A DNA stretch of 64,000 nt from Myroides odoratus (GCF_001549985.1 NZ_LROZ01000013.1:1-64000); one strand, 5' to 3'; counted from the stretch's first letter, positions 27,300-35,885 are shown. The notes: generated from the letters alone by a model not told the origin. Numbers and translations are program-made.

Positions 27300-27791
27300 T
27301 TAAAATGGTAAATCATCATGATCCTCCTCCGTGAATGACGGTGCTGGAGGGAATTGTGGAGTTTGAGGCGCTTGCGGTGCTTGTTGTGCAAACTGATTAG
27401 GTGTCCCTTGATTACCTTGGTAATTTTGGTTGAATCCTCCTGCTTGTTGTACAGGCTGCCCCATATTAGGTTGTTGTGCATATTGGTTTTGCATTGGCTG
27501 TCCCATTCCTTGTGCAGGCATGTTTCTTTCAATTCTCCAACCTTGAATCGTATTAAAATATCTTACTTCACCTTGTGGAGATGTCCACTCTCTTCCTCTT
27601 AAATTAATCGATACTTTTACTGGTTCTCCTACTTGAAACGTATCAAGTAAGTTCACTCTATCTTGTGTAAACTCAATTAAAATATCTTGTGGATATTGTT
27701 CTTCAGTAGTAACCACAACTTCTCTTTTTCTGAAGCTTGAGCTAATATCTTGTGGCTGCCCAATCACCTTAATTCTTCCTATTACTTCCAT
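27300..27791 (-). CDS. DUF3127 protein with SSB-like C-terminal tip
   Basis: 163 residues. The first ~90 form a small beta-barrel-like domain of the DUF3127 family (EVIGRIKVIGQPQ, KREVVVTT, GEPVKVSINLRGREW, FNTIQGWRIER). A long Gln/Asn/Pro-rich linker follows, ending in the acidic hydrophobic tip EEDHDDLPF. The layout of OB-type domain, flexible linker and DDxPF tip is the same as in single-stranded DNA-binding proteins, where the tip recruits repair and replication partners. DNA binding is inference. It lies between aat and a flavin reductase gene, all on the minus strand. Confidence 0.8.
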   Translation of the reverse strand: MEVIGRIKVIGQPQDISSSFRKREVVVTTEEQYPQDILIEFTQDRVNLLDTFQVGEPVKVSINLRGREWTSPQGEVRYFNTIQGWRIERNMPAQGMGQPMQNQYAQQPNMGQPVQQAGGFNQNYQGNQGTPNQFAQQAPQAPQTPQFPPAPSFTEEDHDDLPF

Positions 27792-27813
27792 TATATCTTT
27801 TTTTTCCTGATTG

Positions 27814-28686
27814 TTACTTTGCTAAAATCATATTCCAAGCCAAAGGTACATTATTTTCCTCTAAATACTTTTTAGCTTGCTTAAATTTCTTTTCAACATC
27901 ACCTGATGCTACGATTTCTTTAGCTTCTGGATTTGCCAATAAAAACGCTTGAATTTCCTCTGTTGTTGGTAAGTGTTCTACGTTTCCTAAGATTCCTAAA
28001 TCGTTTCCTGAAAACACCAAACTATCAATCACCTCTTGTGGGATGATATCAACACCTAATCCTAGTGTGGTCAATGGTTTTTCTACTTCAAACATCCCCA
28101 TATTAGAGCGGCTATACCAATTGCCTCCCATACGAGAAACTAAATCAATTTTATGTTGATCGATTCCTCCTTTTTCATTGAGGATTGCTTCATCAATGTG
28201 CATTTTTACCACTTCGCAGATCACTAAATTACCAGCTCCGCCTTCTGTTCCTAAGCCAATCACTTCTTGTACAATACACTCGAATTGAACAGGACTTTCT
28301 TTTACGCGGAATGGGCGAACCTCTTCCGATTCAATCATAGTAAAACCTGCTTTTACAAACTCATTTACTCCATCTTTATACTCTGTACTTGATAAAGAGG
28401 TTTGTTGCACCATGTCATAATTCACCACGTTAATAACCACCTGCATCGTTGCTTGTACATTGAATAACGTATGTTTACATGTATTATCACGCACGCGTCT
28501 TGAAGGGGAGAATACTAAAATTGGTGGATTAGCACTAAATAAATTAAAAAAGCTAAAAGGGGATAAATTGGGATTTCCATCAGCATCAACTGTACTCGCT
28601 AAAGCAATAGGTCTTGGTCCTACAGACCCTTGTAAAAAACCTTGCAATTCTACAGTTGAAATGTCTTTTGGGTTTATTGTTTTCAT
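27814..28686 (-). CDS. flavin reductase family protein (FMN-binding split barrel)
   Basis: 290 residues from the ATG ending at 28686. An in-frame upstream ATG (28764) would add 26 hydrophobic residues unlike the family start MKTINPKDIS. The split-barrel FMN-binding core is visible in VGPRPIALASTVDADGNPNLSPFSFFNLFSANPPILVFS, followed by DNTCKHT and the SSTEYKDGVNEF segment. Such proteins bind FMN and reduce flavins or act as related oxidoreductases; the substrate is unknown. The last ~100 residues are an extension beyond the barrel. Confidence 0.85.
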   Translation of the reverse strand: MKTINPKDISTVELQGFLQGSVGPRPIALASTVDADGNPNLSPFSFFNLFSANPPILVFSPSRRVRDNTCKHTLFNVQATMQVVINVVNYDMVQQTSLSSTEYKDGVNEFVKAGFTMIESEEVRPFRVKESPVQFECIVQEVIGLGTEGGAGNLVICEVVKMHIDEAILNEKGGIDQHKIDLVSRMGGNWYSRSNMGMFEVEKPLTTLGLGVDIIPQEVIDSLVFSGNDLGILGNVEHLPTTEEIQAFLLANPEAKEIVASGDVEKKFKQAKKYLEENNVPLAWNMILAK

Positions 28687-28966
28687 TATATTTCTTCTTT
28701 TTAGGTCGATGAGTAAAGGTACTAAAAGCAGATTGAACCACAAAAAAACACGAGCTACAAACACCTTCTTCCTGTGCTATTTTTTCTTTTTCATTTTCTG
28801 GTCTTGATAAAACTAAGCCTCCTCTCAATGAATACGCTCGATTCACTTCATAATTAATCCTATTCTACTATATTGAAAAGGAAAAATCTGCGTTTGATTA
28901 ACTAAAATGCATGAATTATATCGCCTTTTTTTTAGTTACCTTTAAACATCTAAATGAATCATCATC

Positions 28967-30109
28967 TTGAAAATACAAAGAGAAATTATTCGCTGGACAC
29001 TCATTGCAACTGCATTTGTTGTTTTATTGCTTATTCTTTGGAATACGTATTCTTTTTTTCAGACGTATAAAGAAGAAGAACGCATCAAAATGGAGATTTG
29101 GTCCACGGCATCGAATACATTAAATGAAGCGAATCCTCATGATACTAATCTTGAGCTTCCTTTATTAATTCTGACAAACAACACCACAATTCCCATTATT
29201 CAAACCAATGACCGAGATAGTATTTTAGCTATGGTCAATGTGCCACTGAAAGTACAGCAAAGTGAAACTGAAGCACTGCTTTTCTTGCGCAAGCTCAAAA
29301 ATGAAAATACCCCTATTGAAGTAGAGGTAGGGAAACAGAAACAGTATTTGTATTATGGGAATTCCTCTTTATTATTAAAACTGAAGTATTATCCTTTAGC
29401 TTTAATTTTAATTTTTATCTTTTTTACTGTTTTGATTATCATTTTCTATCGCAGTAATAAGATTGCGGCACAAAATCGCTTATGGACGGGTATGGCTAAG
29501 GAAACAGCTCATCAAATAGGTACTCCTTTATCCTCCTTGTTGGGATGGATTGAATTAATGAAGTTGGAAGAAATGAATCCTACCATTATTGAAGAAATTG
29601 AAAAAGATGTCAAGCGTTTGCAGACCATCGCAGATCGTTTTTCTAAAATTGGTTCAAAACCGCAATTAACACCAGTGGACATCATTTCGGAAACCTACAA
29701 AACGTATGCGTATTTTCAACAGCGATCTTCTAAACAGATTTCGTTTCATTTTTCAGCACCAGAACGAGAAATTAAAGTCTTACTTAATCCAGAATTACAC
29801 AGCTGGACCATTGAGAATTTAATTAAAAATGCCATTGATGCAACCAAGGGAAAAGGGCAAATCGAACTTGTCATTTCAATGACAAATCAGTTTGTTCATC
29901 TCTTTTTTACTGATACAGGAAGTGGTATTCCGAAAAATAAATTTGAAAAAATATTTGAACCTGGTTATACTTCCAAAAAACGCGGTTGGGGACTCGGACT
30001 TTCTCTTTCTCGAAGAATTGTAGAAGAATACCAAAATGGAAAAATCAGAGTTCATCATTCTGAACTAGGTAAAGGAACTACGTTTGTGATTACTTATAAG
30101 ATGGTGTAA
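28967..30109 (+). CDS. orphan membrane sensor histidine kinase
   Basis: 380 residues from a TTG at 28967; the next in-frame ATG would remove the first membrane helix. Helix 1 at about 10-30, a periplasmic sensing region of ~110 residues, and helix 2 at about 140-160. The phosphoacceptor box is AKETAHQIGTPLSSLLGWIE, then the ATPase with ENLIKNAIDA (N box), DTGSGIP (G1) and GWGLGLSLSRRIVEEY (G2). No response regulator gene is adjacent. The signal is unknown. Confidence 0.88.
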   Translation: MKIQREIIRWTLIATAFVVLLLILWNTYSFFQTYKEEERIKMEIWSTASNTLNEANPHDTNLELPLLILTNNTTIPIIQTNDRDSILAMVNVPLKVQQSETEALLFLRKLKNENTPIEVEVGKQKQYLYYGNSSLLLKLKYYPLALILIFIFFTVLIIIFYRSNKIAAQNRLWTGMAKETAHQIGTPLSSLLGWIELMKLEEMNPTIIEEIEKDVKRLQTIADRFSKIGSKPQLTPVDIISETYKTYAYFQQRSSKQISFHFSAPEREIKVLLNPELHSWTIENLIKNAIDATKGKGQIELVISMTNQFVHLFFTDTGSGIPKNKFEKIFEPGYTSKKRGWGLGLSLSRRIVEEYQNGKIRVHHSELGKGTTFVITYKMV

Positions 30110-30138
30110 CGACCAAATAAGAAGCAATTGGTCAGACA

Positions 30139-30177
30139 AAAAAAGCAGTAGTGAAAAATTCACTACTGCTTTTTTTA
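30139..30177. terminator. bidirectional terminator between sensor kinase and HIT gene
   Basis: AAAAGCAGTAGTGAA pairs with TTCACTACTGCTTTT across a 3-base loop, with A and T tracts outside. Confidence 0.86.
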
Positions 30178-30202
30178 ATTTCTACTGCTCATCAGCTAGA
30201 GC

Positions 30203-30592
30203 TTATAGGTATTGTTGTACTTTTTTTACTACTTCTTCAAACGCTTCTGGGCTCAAAGTTTCTTTTTTACTAAAACGAATATCATCCATGGTTTGCAAAG
30301 GAATTAAGTGCACGTGAACGTGTGGTACTTCTAATCCTACAACAGACATTCCAATTCTTTGGCAAGGAACAGCTTGTTCTAAAGCTTTGGCTATTTTTCT
30401 TGAGAATTTCATCAATTCTACATAATGCTCTTCTTCCATGTCAAAGATTTTATTAATCTCTTGCTTAGGAATACACAATGTGTGTCCTTTTGCATTGGGA
30501 TTAATATCTAAAAAGGCTAAAAACTGATCGTTTTCAGCGATTTTATATGCTGGAAGTTCTCCATTGATTATTTTAGTGAAAATTGAACTCAT
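30203..30592 (-). CDS. HIT family hydrolase
   Basis: 129 residues of the histidine-triad fold. The triad HVHVHLIP is near the C-terminus, and the N-terminal block is IFTKIINGELPAYKIAEND with FLDINPNAKGHTLCIPK. These enzymes hydrolyse nucleoside phosphoramidates or dinucleoside polyphosphates. It follows greA by 19 bases on the same strand and is probably cotranscribed with it. Confidence 0.92.
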   Translation of the reverse strand: MSSIFTKIINGELPAYKIAENDQFLAFLDINPNAKGHTLCIPKQEINKIFDMEEEHYVELMKFSRKIAKALEQAVPCQRIGMSVVGLEVPHVHVHLIPLQTMDDIRFSKKETLSPEAFEEVVKKVQQYL

Positions 30593-30611
30593 ACATTCGA
30601 TGTTTTAAAAA

Positions 30612-31088
30612 TTAATCTCTTGAAATTTCAAGAATCTCAAAATTCATTTGTCCATTAGGAACTTTAATTTCTGCGATTTCACCCACAGATTTTCCTAATA
30701 ATCCTTTTCCAATAGGAGAAGTTACAGAAATTTTTCCTGCTTTCAAATCAGCTTCACTTTCAGCGACTAATGTATAGGTTAAAACCATACCATTCGATTG
30801 ATTTTTAATTTTAACCGTTGAAAGTACCAAGGCTTTTGATTCATCTAACTGTGATTCATCAATAATTCTAGCCGTCGATACTACCTCTTCCATTTTCGCA
30901 ATTTTCAGTTCCAGTAACCCCTGTGCTTCTTTTGCAGCATCATACTCCGCATTCTCCGATAAATCCCCTTTGTCTCTTGCATCAGCAATTGCTTGTGATG
31001 CTTTTGGACGCTCTACACTTTTTAACTGCTCTAATTCATCCTTTAGCTTCTTCAGCCCCTCAGCAGTGTAATACGAAATTTTACTCAT
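30612..31088 (-). CDS. greA: transcription elongation factor GreA
   Basis: 158 residues: an N-terminal antiparallel coiled coil ending in the acidic tip (DARDKGDLSENAEYDAAKE) that enters the RNA polymerase secondary channel to stimulate cleavage of backtracked RNA, followed by the FKBP-like domain (ITVTSPIGKGLLGKSVGEIAEIKVPNG type; here ISVTSPIGKGLLGKS). Promoter at 31202-31231 and a terminator-like hairpin in the leader suggest regulated readthrough. Confidence 0.96.
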   Translation of the reverse strand: MSKISYYTAEGLKKLKDELEQLKSVERPKASQAIADARDKGDLSENAEYDAAKEAQGLLELKIAKMEEVVSTARIIDESQLDESKALVLSTVKIKNQSNGMVLTYTLVAESEADLKAGKISVTSPIGKGLLGKSVGEIAEIKVPNGQMNFEILEISRD

Positions 31089-31113
31089 AATTAACTGGTT
31101 TATATAAATAGAA

Positions 31114-31136
31114 AAAATCCCATGAAACGGGATTTT
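31114..31136 (-). terminator. terminator-like hairpin in the greA leader
   Basis: The minus strand reads AAAATCCC-GTTTCAT-GGGATTTT with a run of six T in total, between the greA promoter and its start codon. It could be an attenuator that ends a short leader RNA. Confidence 0.5.
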
Positions 31137-31201
31137 CTGGTGCGTAAAATATTTTTTATATTTATTTAAATAAATTATCTAATTCTGTATAGTCTACTTG
31201 T

Positions 31202-31231
31202 CAAAGTTAATTAATTAAATTTGTTTTACAA
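31202..31231 (-). promoter_or_regulatory. promoter of greA-HIT
   Basis: On the minus strand, TTG (31231-31229), exactly 19 bases, TAACTTTG (31209-31202). The predicted leader is about 108 bases. Confidence 0.72.
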
Positions 31232-31243
31232 ATATTTTATGCG

Positions 31244-31690
31244 ATGAAAAAAATTTTATTCTTAGTTCTCGTCCTATTATTCGGCTTTAGTTGCTCTAAA
31301 GATAGTGTGCGATATAGCAATCCTTATTTACCCAACAATCCAGTTTCTATCTTTATTGATTTAAACTTACCTGCCTACGACAAACTAAAATTTCCCAATA
31401 ATTCTGTTATTATAGAAAATCAAGGCGTAATGGGCGTGATTATTTTCAATGCGGGCCCTTACTATTTGGCGTATGATATTGCCTGCCCCAATCATCCTGT
31501 TGACCGCAATTGTTCTAGAATGAAAATGGAAAAACCGAACGATATCTATCTTACTTGCACCTGTGAACAACATCCTACTCCACTTCAGTACAGTTTACTA
31601 ACTGGAACTTCTTTGACACCAGGAGCCCAATATCAATTAAAACCTTATGCAGTTACACAGAAAGGAACTACTTTAAATATTAATTATTAA
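31244..31690 (+). CDS. lipoprotein with Rieske-like domain and altered ligands
   Basis: 148 residues. A lipobox ends at Cys17 (LLFGFSC). The remainder resembles a small Rieske domain: AYDIACPNHPVDRNC stands where the first cluster box would be, and LTCTCEQHPTPLQYSLLTG where the second would be, followed by a loop and a KPYAVT strand. The usual CxH and CxxH pair appears as CPNH and CEQH, so the cluster may be different or lost. No redox partner gene is near. Its start is 13 bases from the greA promoter, divergently. Confidence 0.6.
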   Translation: MKKILFLVLVLLFGFSCSKDSVRYSNPYLPNNPVSIFIDLNLPAYDKLKFPNNSVIIENQGVMGVIIFNAGPYYLAYDIACPNHPVDRNCSRMKMEKPNDIYLTCTCEQHPTPLQYSLLTGTSLTPGAQYQLKPYAVTQKGTTLNINY

Positions 31691-31704
31691 ATAAAAATCC
31701 AATA

Positions 31705-31736
31705 AAAAAGGATGGTCTGCAGACCATCCTTTTTTA
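31705..31736. terminator. bidirectional palindromic terminator
   Basis: A perfect palindrome with GGATGGTCTGCAGACCATCC at its core, between an A run and a T run. It serves the lipoprotein gene (plus) and the TonB receptor gene (minus). Confidence 0.85.
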
Positions 31737-31738
31737 TA

Positions 31739-33919
31739 TTAAAACTTCAGCGTTAAACCTGCTAAAATATTAAAGGTTGCTTGGGGATAATACCCTGCTC
31801 CATCAATGGCTTGGGTACCATCAAAATCCGACCAATAATATCCATTCGACACATATTTTACATCAAAGATATTATTTGCTAAAACAGATACACCAATGCT
31901 TCTAAACCATTTTTTTACTGGAAACTCATAGTTCAAACTCAAATCATTGACAAAATAAGAATCGAGTTTCGAGTTTTTCGCCTCTATATTAGACATATAC
32001 TGCTCCCCTACAAATTTCGTTAGTAAGGAAACGCTCATTCCATCCAATGGAGTATACGTTATCGCATTCGAGGCGATGAAATCCGGAGAGAAAGCAATAG
32101 ATTTTGTACCAAAATATTGCATTTCTCCTTCCCATAGGTAAGACAAGTTTTTATTTTTATTGGTACTTACTGTCACACTAGGATTCCAGTACCATTTTTC
32201 CAATAATCTAACCTGAGCATCAATTTCAATTCCTAAACGGTAACTATCTTTGATATTTTCACGTACTGATGCCCCAACATCATTCAACTGTCCTGTTAAG
32301 ACCAATTGATCCTTATATTTCATATAGAAGGCATTTACATTCAGACTCGCGCGTTCTGTTTGCATTCTCCATCCCAATTCAAAATCGTCTAATTTTTCCG
32401 CTTTTGGCATTTGATTAAGCTGGCGTTCTTTATAATCCGTACGATTGGGTTCTTTATTCGCTCTTGCATAAGAGAAATAGAACTGATTTTCCTCATTAGC
32501 CTGGAAGGTAATTCCCGCTTTTGGATTCAAGAAATTAAATTTCACATTTACTAGTCCTGTTTCTTCTCCATTGGCTTCGTATGTTACTCTACGATACTGC
32601 ATATCCCCATATAAGCTCCATTGTTCTGTTAATTGCCAAGTTGCTTTAGCAAAGAAATTCACATCAGTCTTCACAGCATGATCGCGGTAGTACTCTTGTT
32701 TGTAATCAAAATTCACGGGTTGTTTCGCCCATAAGATCGTACCAAAATGATCCCCTTCATACTTATTCGCCCCACCACCTACAACAACAGTAAGTGCGTC
32801 TGCTTTATAGTTAACGTTAAAGACCATTCCATAGAAATGATTATCCAAGGCTTTTCGACGAATTAAATCTGTTCGATTCACTTCTTCCCCATTGACAAAC
32901 ACAGCATCTAAACCGTATTCTTTGACTTTTTGGTTCTTTTTGTAATTCTCATAATACCCGTATCCTTTCGTATAGTGTAGCGATACATTCGAGCTCCATG
33001 CATCAGACCAACGTTCACTCCAATGCAATTGGTAGTGATCTTGTTTGTAATTATCGGTTTCGTTGTTGTAGAACTGTGTATTTCCCTCGTCATCTTTATA
33101 TTTTCCGGATGGATTATAACGACGTCCATATTCATCTATTTCCTCTTGTGATACGCCATTCCATGCTTGATAGGTCTTCTGTTTTCCACCAAAGACTAAC
33201 GCCTTGATCAACGACGTATTGCCAACGTATACCCCTTGCAAAAAGTACGATCTTAAATCCGAAGAGGCGCGATCAATATACCCATCCGAATGGATATCCG
33301 ACAAACGACCCGCGATTTCAAATTTATCGTTTATTAATCCTGTACTGAACTTAACCGTTGATTTACGCGTATTATAGCTTCCAAATGAATTAGCTATTTC
33401 TCCGTTGGCTTCTTGCGAATAGTCATCCGTTTTTAAATTTAAACTGGCACCAAAAGCAGCCGAACCATTGGTTGATGTTCCGACACCTCGCTGTAGTTGT
33501 AAGTTTTGTACCGAAGAACCAAAATCGGGCATATTCACCCAAAATGAGCCTTGTGACTCACCATCGTTATACGGAATTCCATTTAAAGTCACGTTCACAC
33601 GTGTGGCATCAGAACCACGTACGCGGAAACTCGAATAACCGATTCCATTTCCGGCATCCGTTGTTGTGACTACAGAAGTCATCTGCCCCATTAACACAGG
33701 AATATCTTGTCCTAAATTGCGTTTAGTCAATGCAGCTTTAGACAAATTTTCATAGGCAATGGGGGATTTTCCATCCACGCGAACAGCCGATAAAACGATT
33801 TCATTTAAGGCTGTCTTTTGGATTGAATCTTGTGTTGTTTGATGTTGTGCAAGTCCAGGTATGGTTGCGCTTAAACATAAACCGAAAATAAATAATGAAT
33901 TTACAGTTACTTTTTTCAT
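31739..33919 (-). CDS. TonB-dependent receptor, probable thiamine importer
   Basis: 726 residues from the ATG ending at 33919 (MKKVTVNSLFIFGLCLSATIPGLAQ signal peptide); an upstream in-frame ATG at 33952 adds 11 residues before the signal and is unlikely. The plug domain reads IPVLMGQMTSVVTTTDAG, RVRGSDATRVNVTLNGIPYND and LQRGVGTSTNGSAAFGASLNL. A 22-strand barrel follows, ending in a C-terminal aromatic residue (LAGLTLKF). It lies directly under a TPP riboswitch, as do TonB receptors thought to carry thiamine across the outer membrane in Bacteroidota. Function is inferred from the riboswitch. Confidence 0.88.
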   Translation of the reverse strand: MKKVTVNSLFIFGLCLSATIPGLAQHQTTQDSIQKTALNEIVLSAVRVDGKSPIAYENLSKAALTKRNLGQDIPVLMGQMTSVVTTTDAGNGIGYSSFRVRGSDATRVNVTLNGIPYNDGESQGSFWVNMPDFGSSVQNLQLQRGVGTSTNGSAAFGASLNLKTDDYSQEANGEIANSFGSYNTRKSTVKFSTGLINDKFEIAGRLSDIHSDGYIDRASSDLRSYFLQGVYVGNTSLIKALVFGGKQKTYQAWNGVSQEEIDEYGRRYNPSGKYKDDEGNTQFYNNETDNYKQDHYQLHWSERWSDAWSSNVSLHYTKGYGYYENYKKNQKVKEYGLDAVFVNGEEVNRTDLIRRKALDNHFYGMVFNVNYKADALTVVVGGGANKYEGDHFGTILWAKQPVNFDYKQEYYRDHAVKTDVNFFAKATWQLTEQWSLYGDMQYRRVTYEANGEETGLVNVKFNFLNPKAGITFQANEENQFYFSYARANKEPNRTDYKERQLNQMPKAEKLDDFELGWRMQTERASLNVNAFYMKYKDQLVLTGQLNDVGASVRENIKDSYRLGIEIDAQVRLLEKWYWNPSVTVSTNKNKNLSYLWEGEMQYFGTKSIAFSPDFIASNAITYTPLDGMSVSLLTKFVGEQYMSNIEAKNSKLDSYFVNDLSLNYEFPVKKWFRSIGVSVLANNIFDVKYVSNGYYWSDFDGTQAIDGAGYYPQATFNILAGLTLKF

Positions 33920-33999
33920 TCGTAAAAATACTTTCACAAATAAAAGGGGCAATTATTGTTTGATTAATAATTACACGTTCCCATGCAAGGTACAACTTG

Positions 34000-34078
34000 C
34001 ACTATTTCCCTTGGCAGCATTACCTGCCCAGGTTCTACGGGTATGATCTCAGCCTGTTCGGCACCCCTTTGAGATTTG
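34000..34078 (-). promoter_or_regulatory. TPP riboswitch (THI element) of the TonB receptor
   Basis: Read on the minus strand: GGGGTGCC (34067-34060), CAGGCTGAGATCATACCC, GTAGAACCTG, GGCAGGTAATGCTGCC, AGGGAAA (34010-34005). All conserved TPP-binding segments are present. About 85 bases separate the aptamer from the receptor start, with a short hairpin TGCAA/TTGCA at 33984-34001 that may be part of the switch. Confidence 0.95.
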
Positions 34079-34083
34079 AACTG

Positions 34084-34117
34084 CAAATATAGTCAGTATT
34101 ATTAAGAATAAAACAAA
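34084..34117 (-). promoter_or_regulatory. promoter of the TPP-controlled TonB receptor
   Basis: On the minus strand, TTTG (34117-34114), about 22 bases, TATATTTG (34091-34084). The -33 box lies within the end of the upstream glycosyltransferase gene. Confidence 0.55.
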
Positions 34118-34782
34118 CGATTGATCCAATCTTTTCTGTTTTTTCCTTGTTGCCATGAACCAGTAAAATGGTGAATTGCATGTGTATCAGAATTAATCCT
34201 ATATTCACCAGTATAACAGTTCTTCGGACTAAAAAAGGATTGAGGATAGACCACGGCTTTACAAGCTTCAAGATGTTGTATTTGATTCACTAATTTCAAC
34301 CCATGTAATACAAACTCCTTGGTGATGGTAATCGTATTAGGTGTAGTATAGTATTTTTTGTACAAATGTTTTCGATAAAAGGACTTATTTTGATAGAAAG
34401 CCAATATCCTTTGCAGTACAACATGTTGTTTTACACTACCAATAACAGCAGTACTCAACAAGCAATCTGATTCGAAACCACAAAAGAATTCATGAGATAA
34501 AAAAGCATCAAAATTTTTTATAATTTCTACATCCGTGTCTAAATATATCCCACCGTGTTCATTCAACACATGTATTCGACAGACATCAGAGACAAACGCA
34601 TATTTTTTCTCTTGATATGCTTCTTGGGCAAAGCGATAACTCGCGATATCAAAATTTTCTTCTGTCCAAATAGTTACTTCATATTGAGGTAAATACTTGG
34701 CAATAGAAGCTAAACATTGCATCATTTTTAAAGGATAAACTCCTTTTCCAAACCAACACAAATGAATCTTTTTAGGAATCAT
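34102..34782 (-). CDS. glycosyltransferase with DXD motif (GT32/OCH1-like)
   Basis: 226 residues. It begins IPKKIHLCWFGKGVYP, the standard opening of the sugar-binding DXD family, and the catalytic motif is HGGIYLDTDVEI, where D-T-D binds the nucleotide sugar and manganese. No membrane segment is apparent. The product is unknown; such enzymes often glycosylate capsule or LPS. It has no other glycan genes around it. The TPP-receptor promoter overlaps its 3' end. Confidence 0.85.
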   Translation of the reverse strand: MIPKKIHLCWFGKGVYPLKMMQCLASIAKYLPQYEVTIWTEENFDIASYRFAQEAYQEKKYAFVSDVCRIHVLNEHGGIYLDTDVEIIKNFDAFLSHEFFCGFESDCLLSTAVIGSVKQHVVLQRILAFYQNKSFYRKHLYKKYYTTPNTITITKEFVLHGLKLVNQIQHLEACKAVVYPQSFFSPKNCYTGEYRINSDTHAIHHFTGSWQQGKNRKDWINRLFYS

Positions 34783-34855
34783 AGTCTAACATAAATAGTT
34801 TATCAATGATAAAAAAACTACGTTACACGATAATTACCTCGACATTATCTGTGCG

Positions 34856-35254
34856 TTATATAATGCGCTTTCTCAATTCTTTTTTCATGGATAATTTCTT
34901 CTTGTTTTCTTGATTTTTGCGAATGACACTTTTCGGGACTTTCGTTTCTTTTCGCATCTTTTGCTGCGTGAGTGCCACCTTAAGTAAAGCGATTAACTTT
35001 TGAATGACCAATTCTTTATTCTTAATCTGACTTCTTGTATCTTCCGCACTCAAGATAAACAATCCCTCCTTTGAAATATAATTACTCAATTTCTTTGCTA
35101 ATCTATTCTTTTCCTCTTCATTAAAAACCGTTGATTCCGCTAGATTCCAAAACAAAACAACTTTAGAGGAAACTTTATTTACATGTTGTCCTCCTGCTCC
35201 ACCGCTGCGTACAGCTTTAAAATTTAATTCTCTAATTAATGCTTGTTTGTCCAT
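34856..35254 (-). CDS. arfB: alternative ribosome-rescue factor ArfB
   Basis: 132 residues. The GGQ motif of peptidyl-tRNA hydrolysis is in RSGGAGGQHVNKVSSKV, and the C-terminal tail (about 95-132) is strongly basic (KKKLSMKKELRKRII), which in ArfB inserts into the empty mRNA channel of stalled ribosomes. Overlaps the upstream PnuC-family gene by 23 bases. Confidence 0.93.
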   Translation of the reverse strand: MDKQALIRELNFKAVRSGGAGGQHVNKVSSKVVLFWNLAESTVFNEEEKNRLAKKLSNYISKEGLFILSAEDTRSQIKNKELVIQKLIALLKVALTQQKMRKETKVPKSVIRKNQENKKKLSMKKELRKRII

Positions 35255-35873
35255 TATTTATTTCTTCTTTTTTTAAAATTTTATACCAAGCCATATACGC
35301 TTGAATAACCAGTATGGTAAAAATGATAAATTGAATAGCTAAAATTCCCAATCCTCGATAAGCATATAAAGGAACAGAAATAATATTTCCAATCAACCAC
35401 ATCGTCCAATTTTCTATCTTTTTCAACGCCATATAATACATGCCTAAAAAGAACACACCCGAAGTCAAAATATCGATATAATTCTCTGGCGCTATAGGTG
35501 TATCCGTCAGGCGGTACACTGCATATACAATCGCTATGGTAAGCACAAAAACAGCAACGCCAATTCCTTTTTCTTTAGCATTCGTTCGACTAATTTGTAC
35601 GACTTGCTCCCCTGCCTTCATTCTAGACCAATTATACCATCCATAAAGGCTCATACAGGAATAGTATCCATTGAGAATCATATCGCCCAAATAACCGGCT
35701 AAATAGAGCAAATAAACCGTAATTACCGTTGCGATTAAACCAGTAGGATATACGAGGATATTTTCTCTCCCTGCATACCACACACTGAGAATACCAAAAA
35801 CAAAAACGATGCTTTCTAATCCAATATTGAGCCAGCTTGTTTCGCGATAGGCTCCAAAGAAAAACTCAATCAT
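35232..35873 (-). CDS. PnuC/PnuT-family vitamin transporter
   Basis: 213 residues with seven or so hydrophobic segments. The family motif region SLYGWYNWSRMK (W-x-x-W) and the C-terminal WTMWLIGNIISVPLYAYRG match PnuC. PnuC takes up nicotinamide riboside; the close relative PnuT takes up thiamine and is often TPP-regulated in Bacteroidota. There is no TPP element directly before this gene, but the TPP-controlled receptor is two genes further on, so either substrate is possible. arfB overlaps its end. Confidence 0.82.
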   Translation of the reverse strand: MIEFFFGAYRETSWLNIGLESIVFVFGILSVWYAGRENILVYPTGLIATVITVYLLYLAGYLGDMILNGYYSCMSLYGWYNWSRMKAGEQVVQISRTNAKEKGIGVAVFVLTIAIVYAVYRLTDTPIAPENYIDILTSGVFFLGMYYMALKKIENWTMWLIGNIISVPLYAYRGLGILAIQFIIFTILVIQAYMAWYKILKKEEINNGQTSIN

Positions 35874-35885
35874 ATATTTAGCTTA

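Noticed and set aside
28586..28846. 86-residue minus-strand frame near the flavin reductase start
   Set aside because: It overlaps the true gene in another frame and has no conserved features.
34796..34816. Palindrome TTTATCAATGATAAA between the glycosyltransferase and arfB genes
   Set aside because: Short and AT-rich, no T tract in a useful position, no linked gene expected to be controlled by it.
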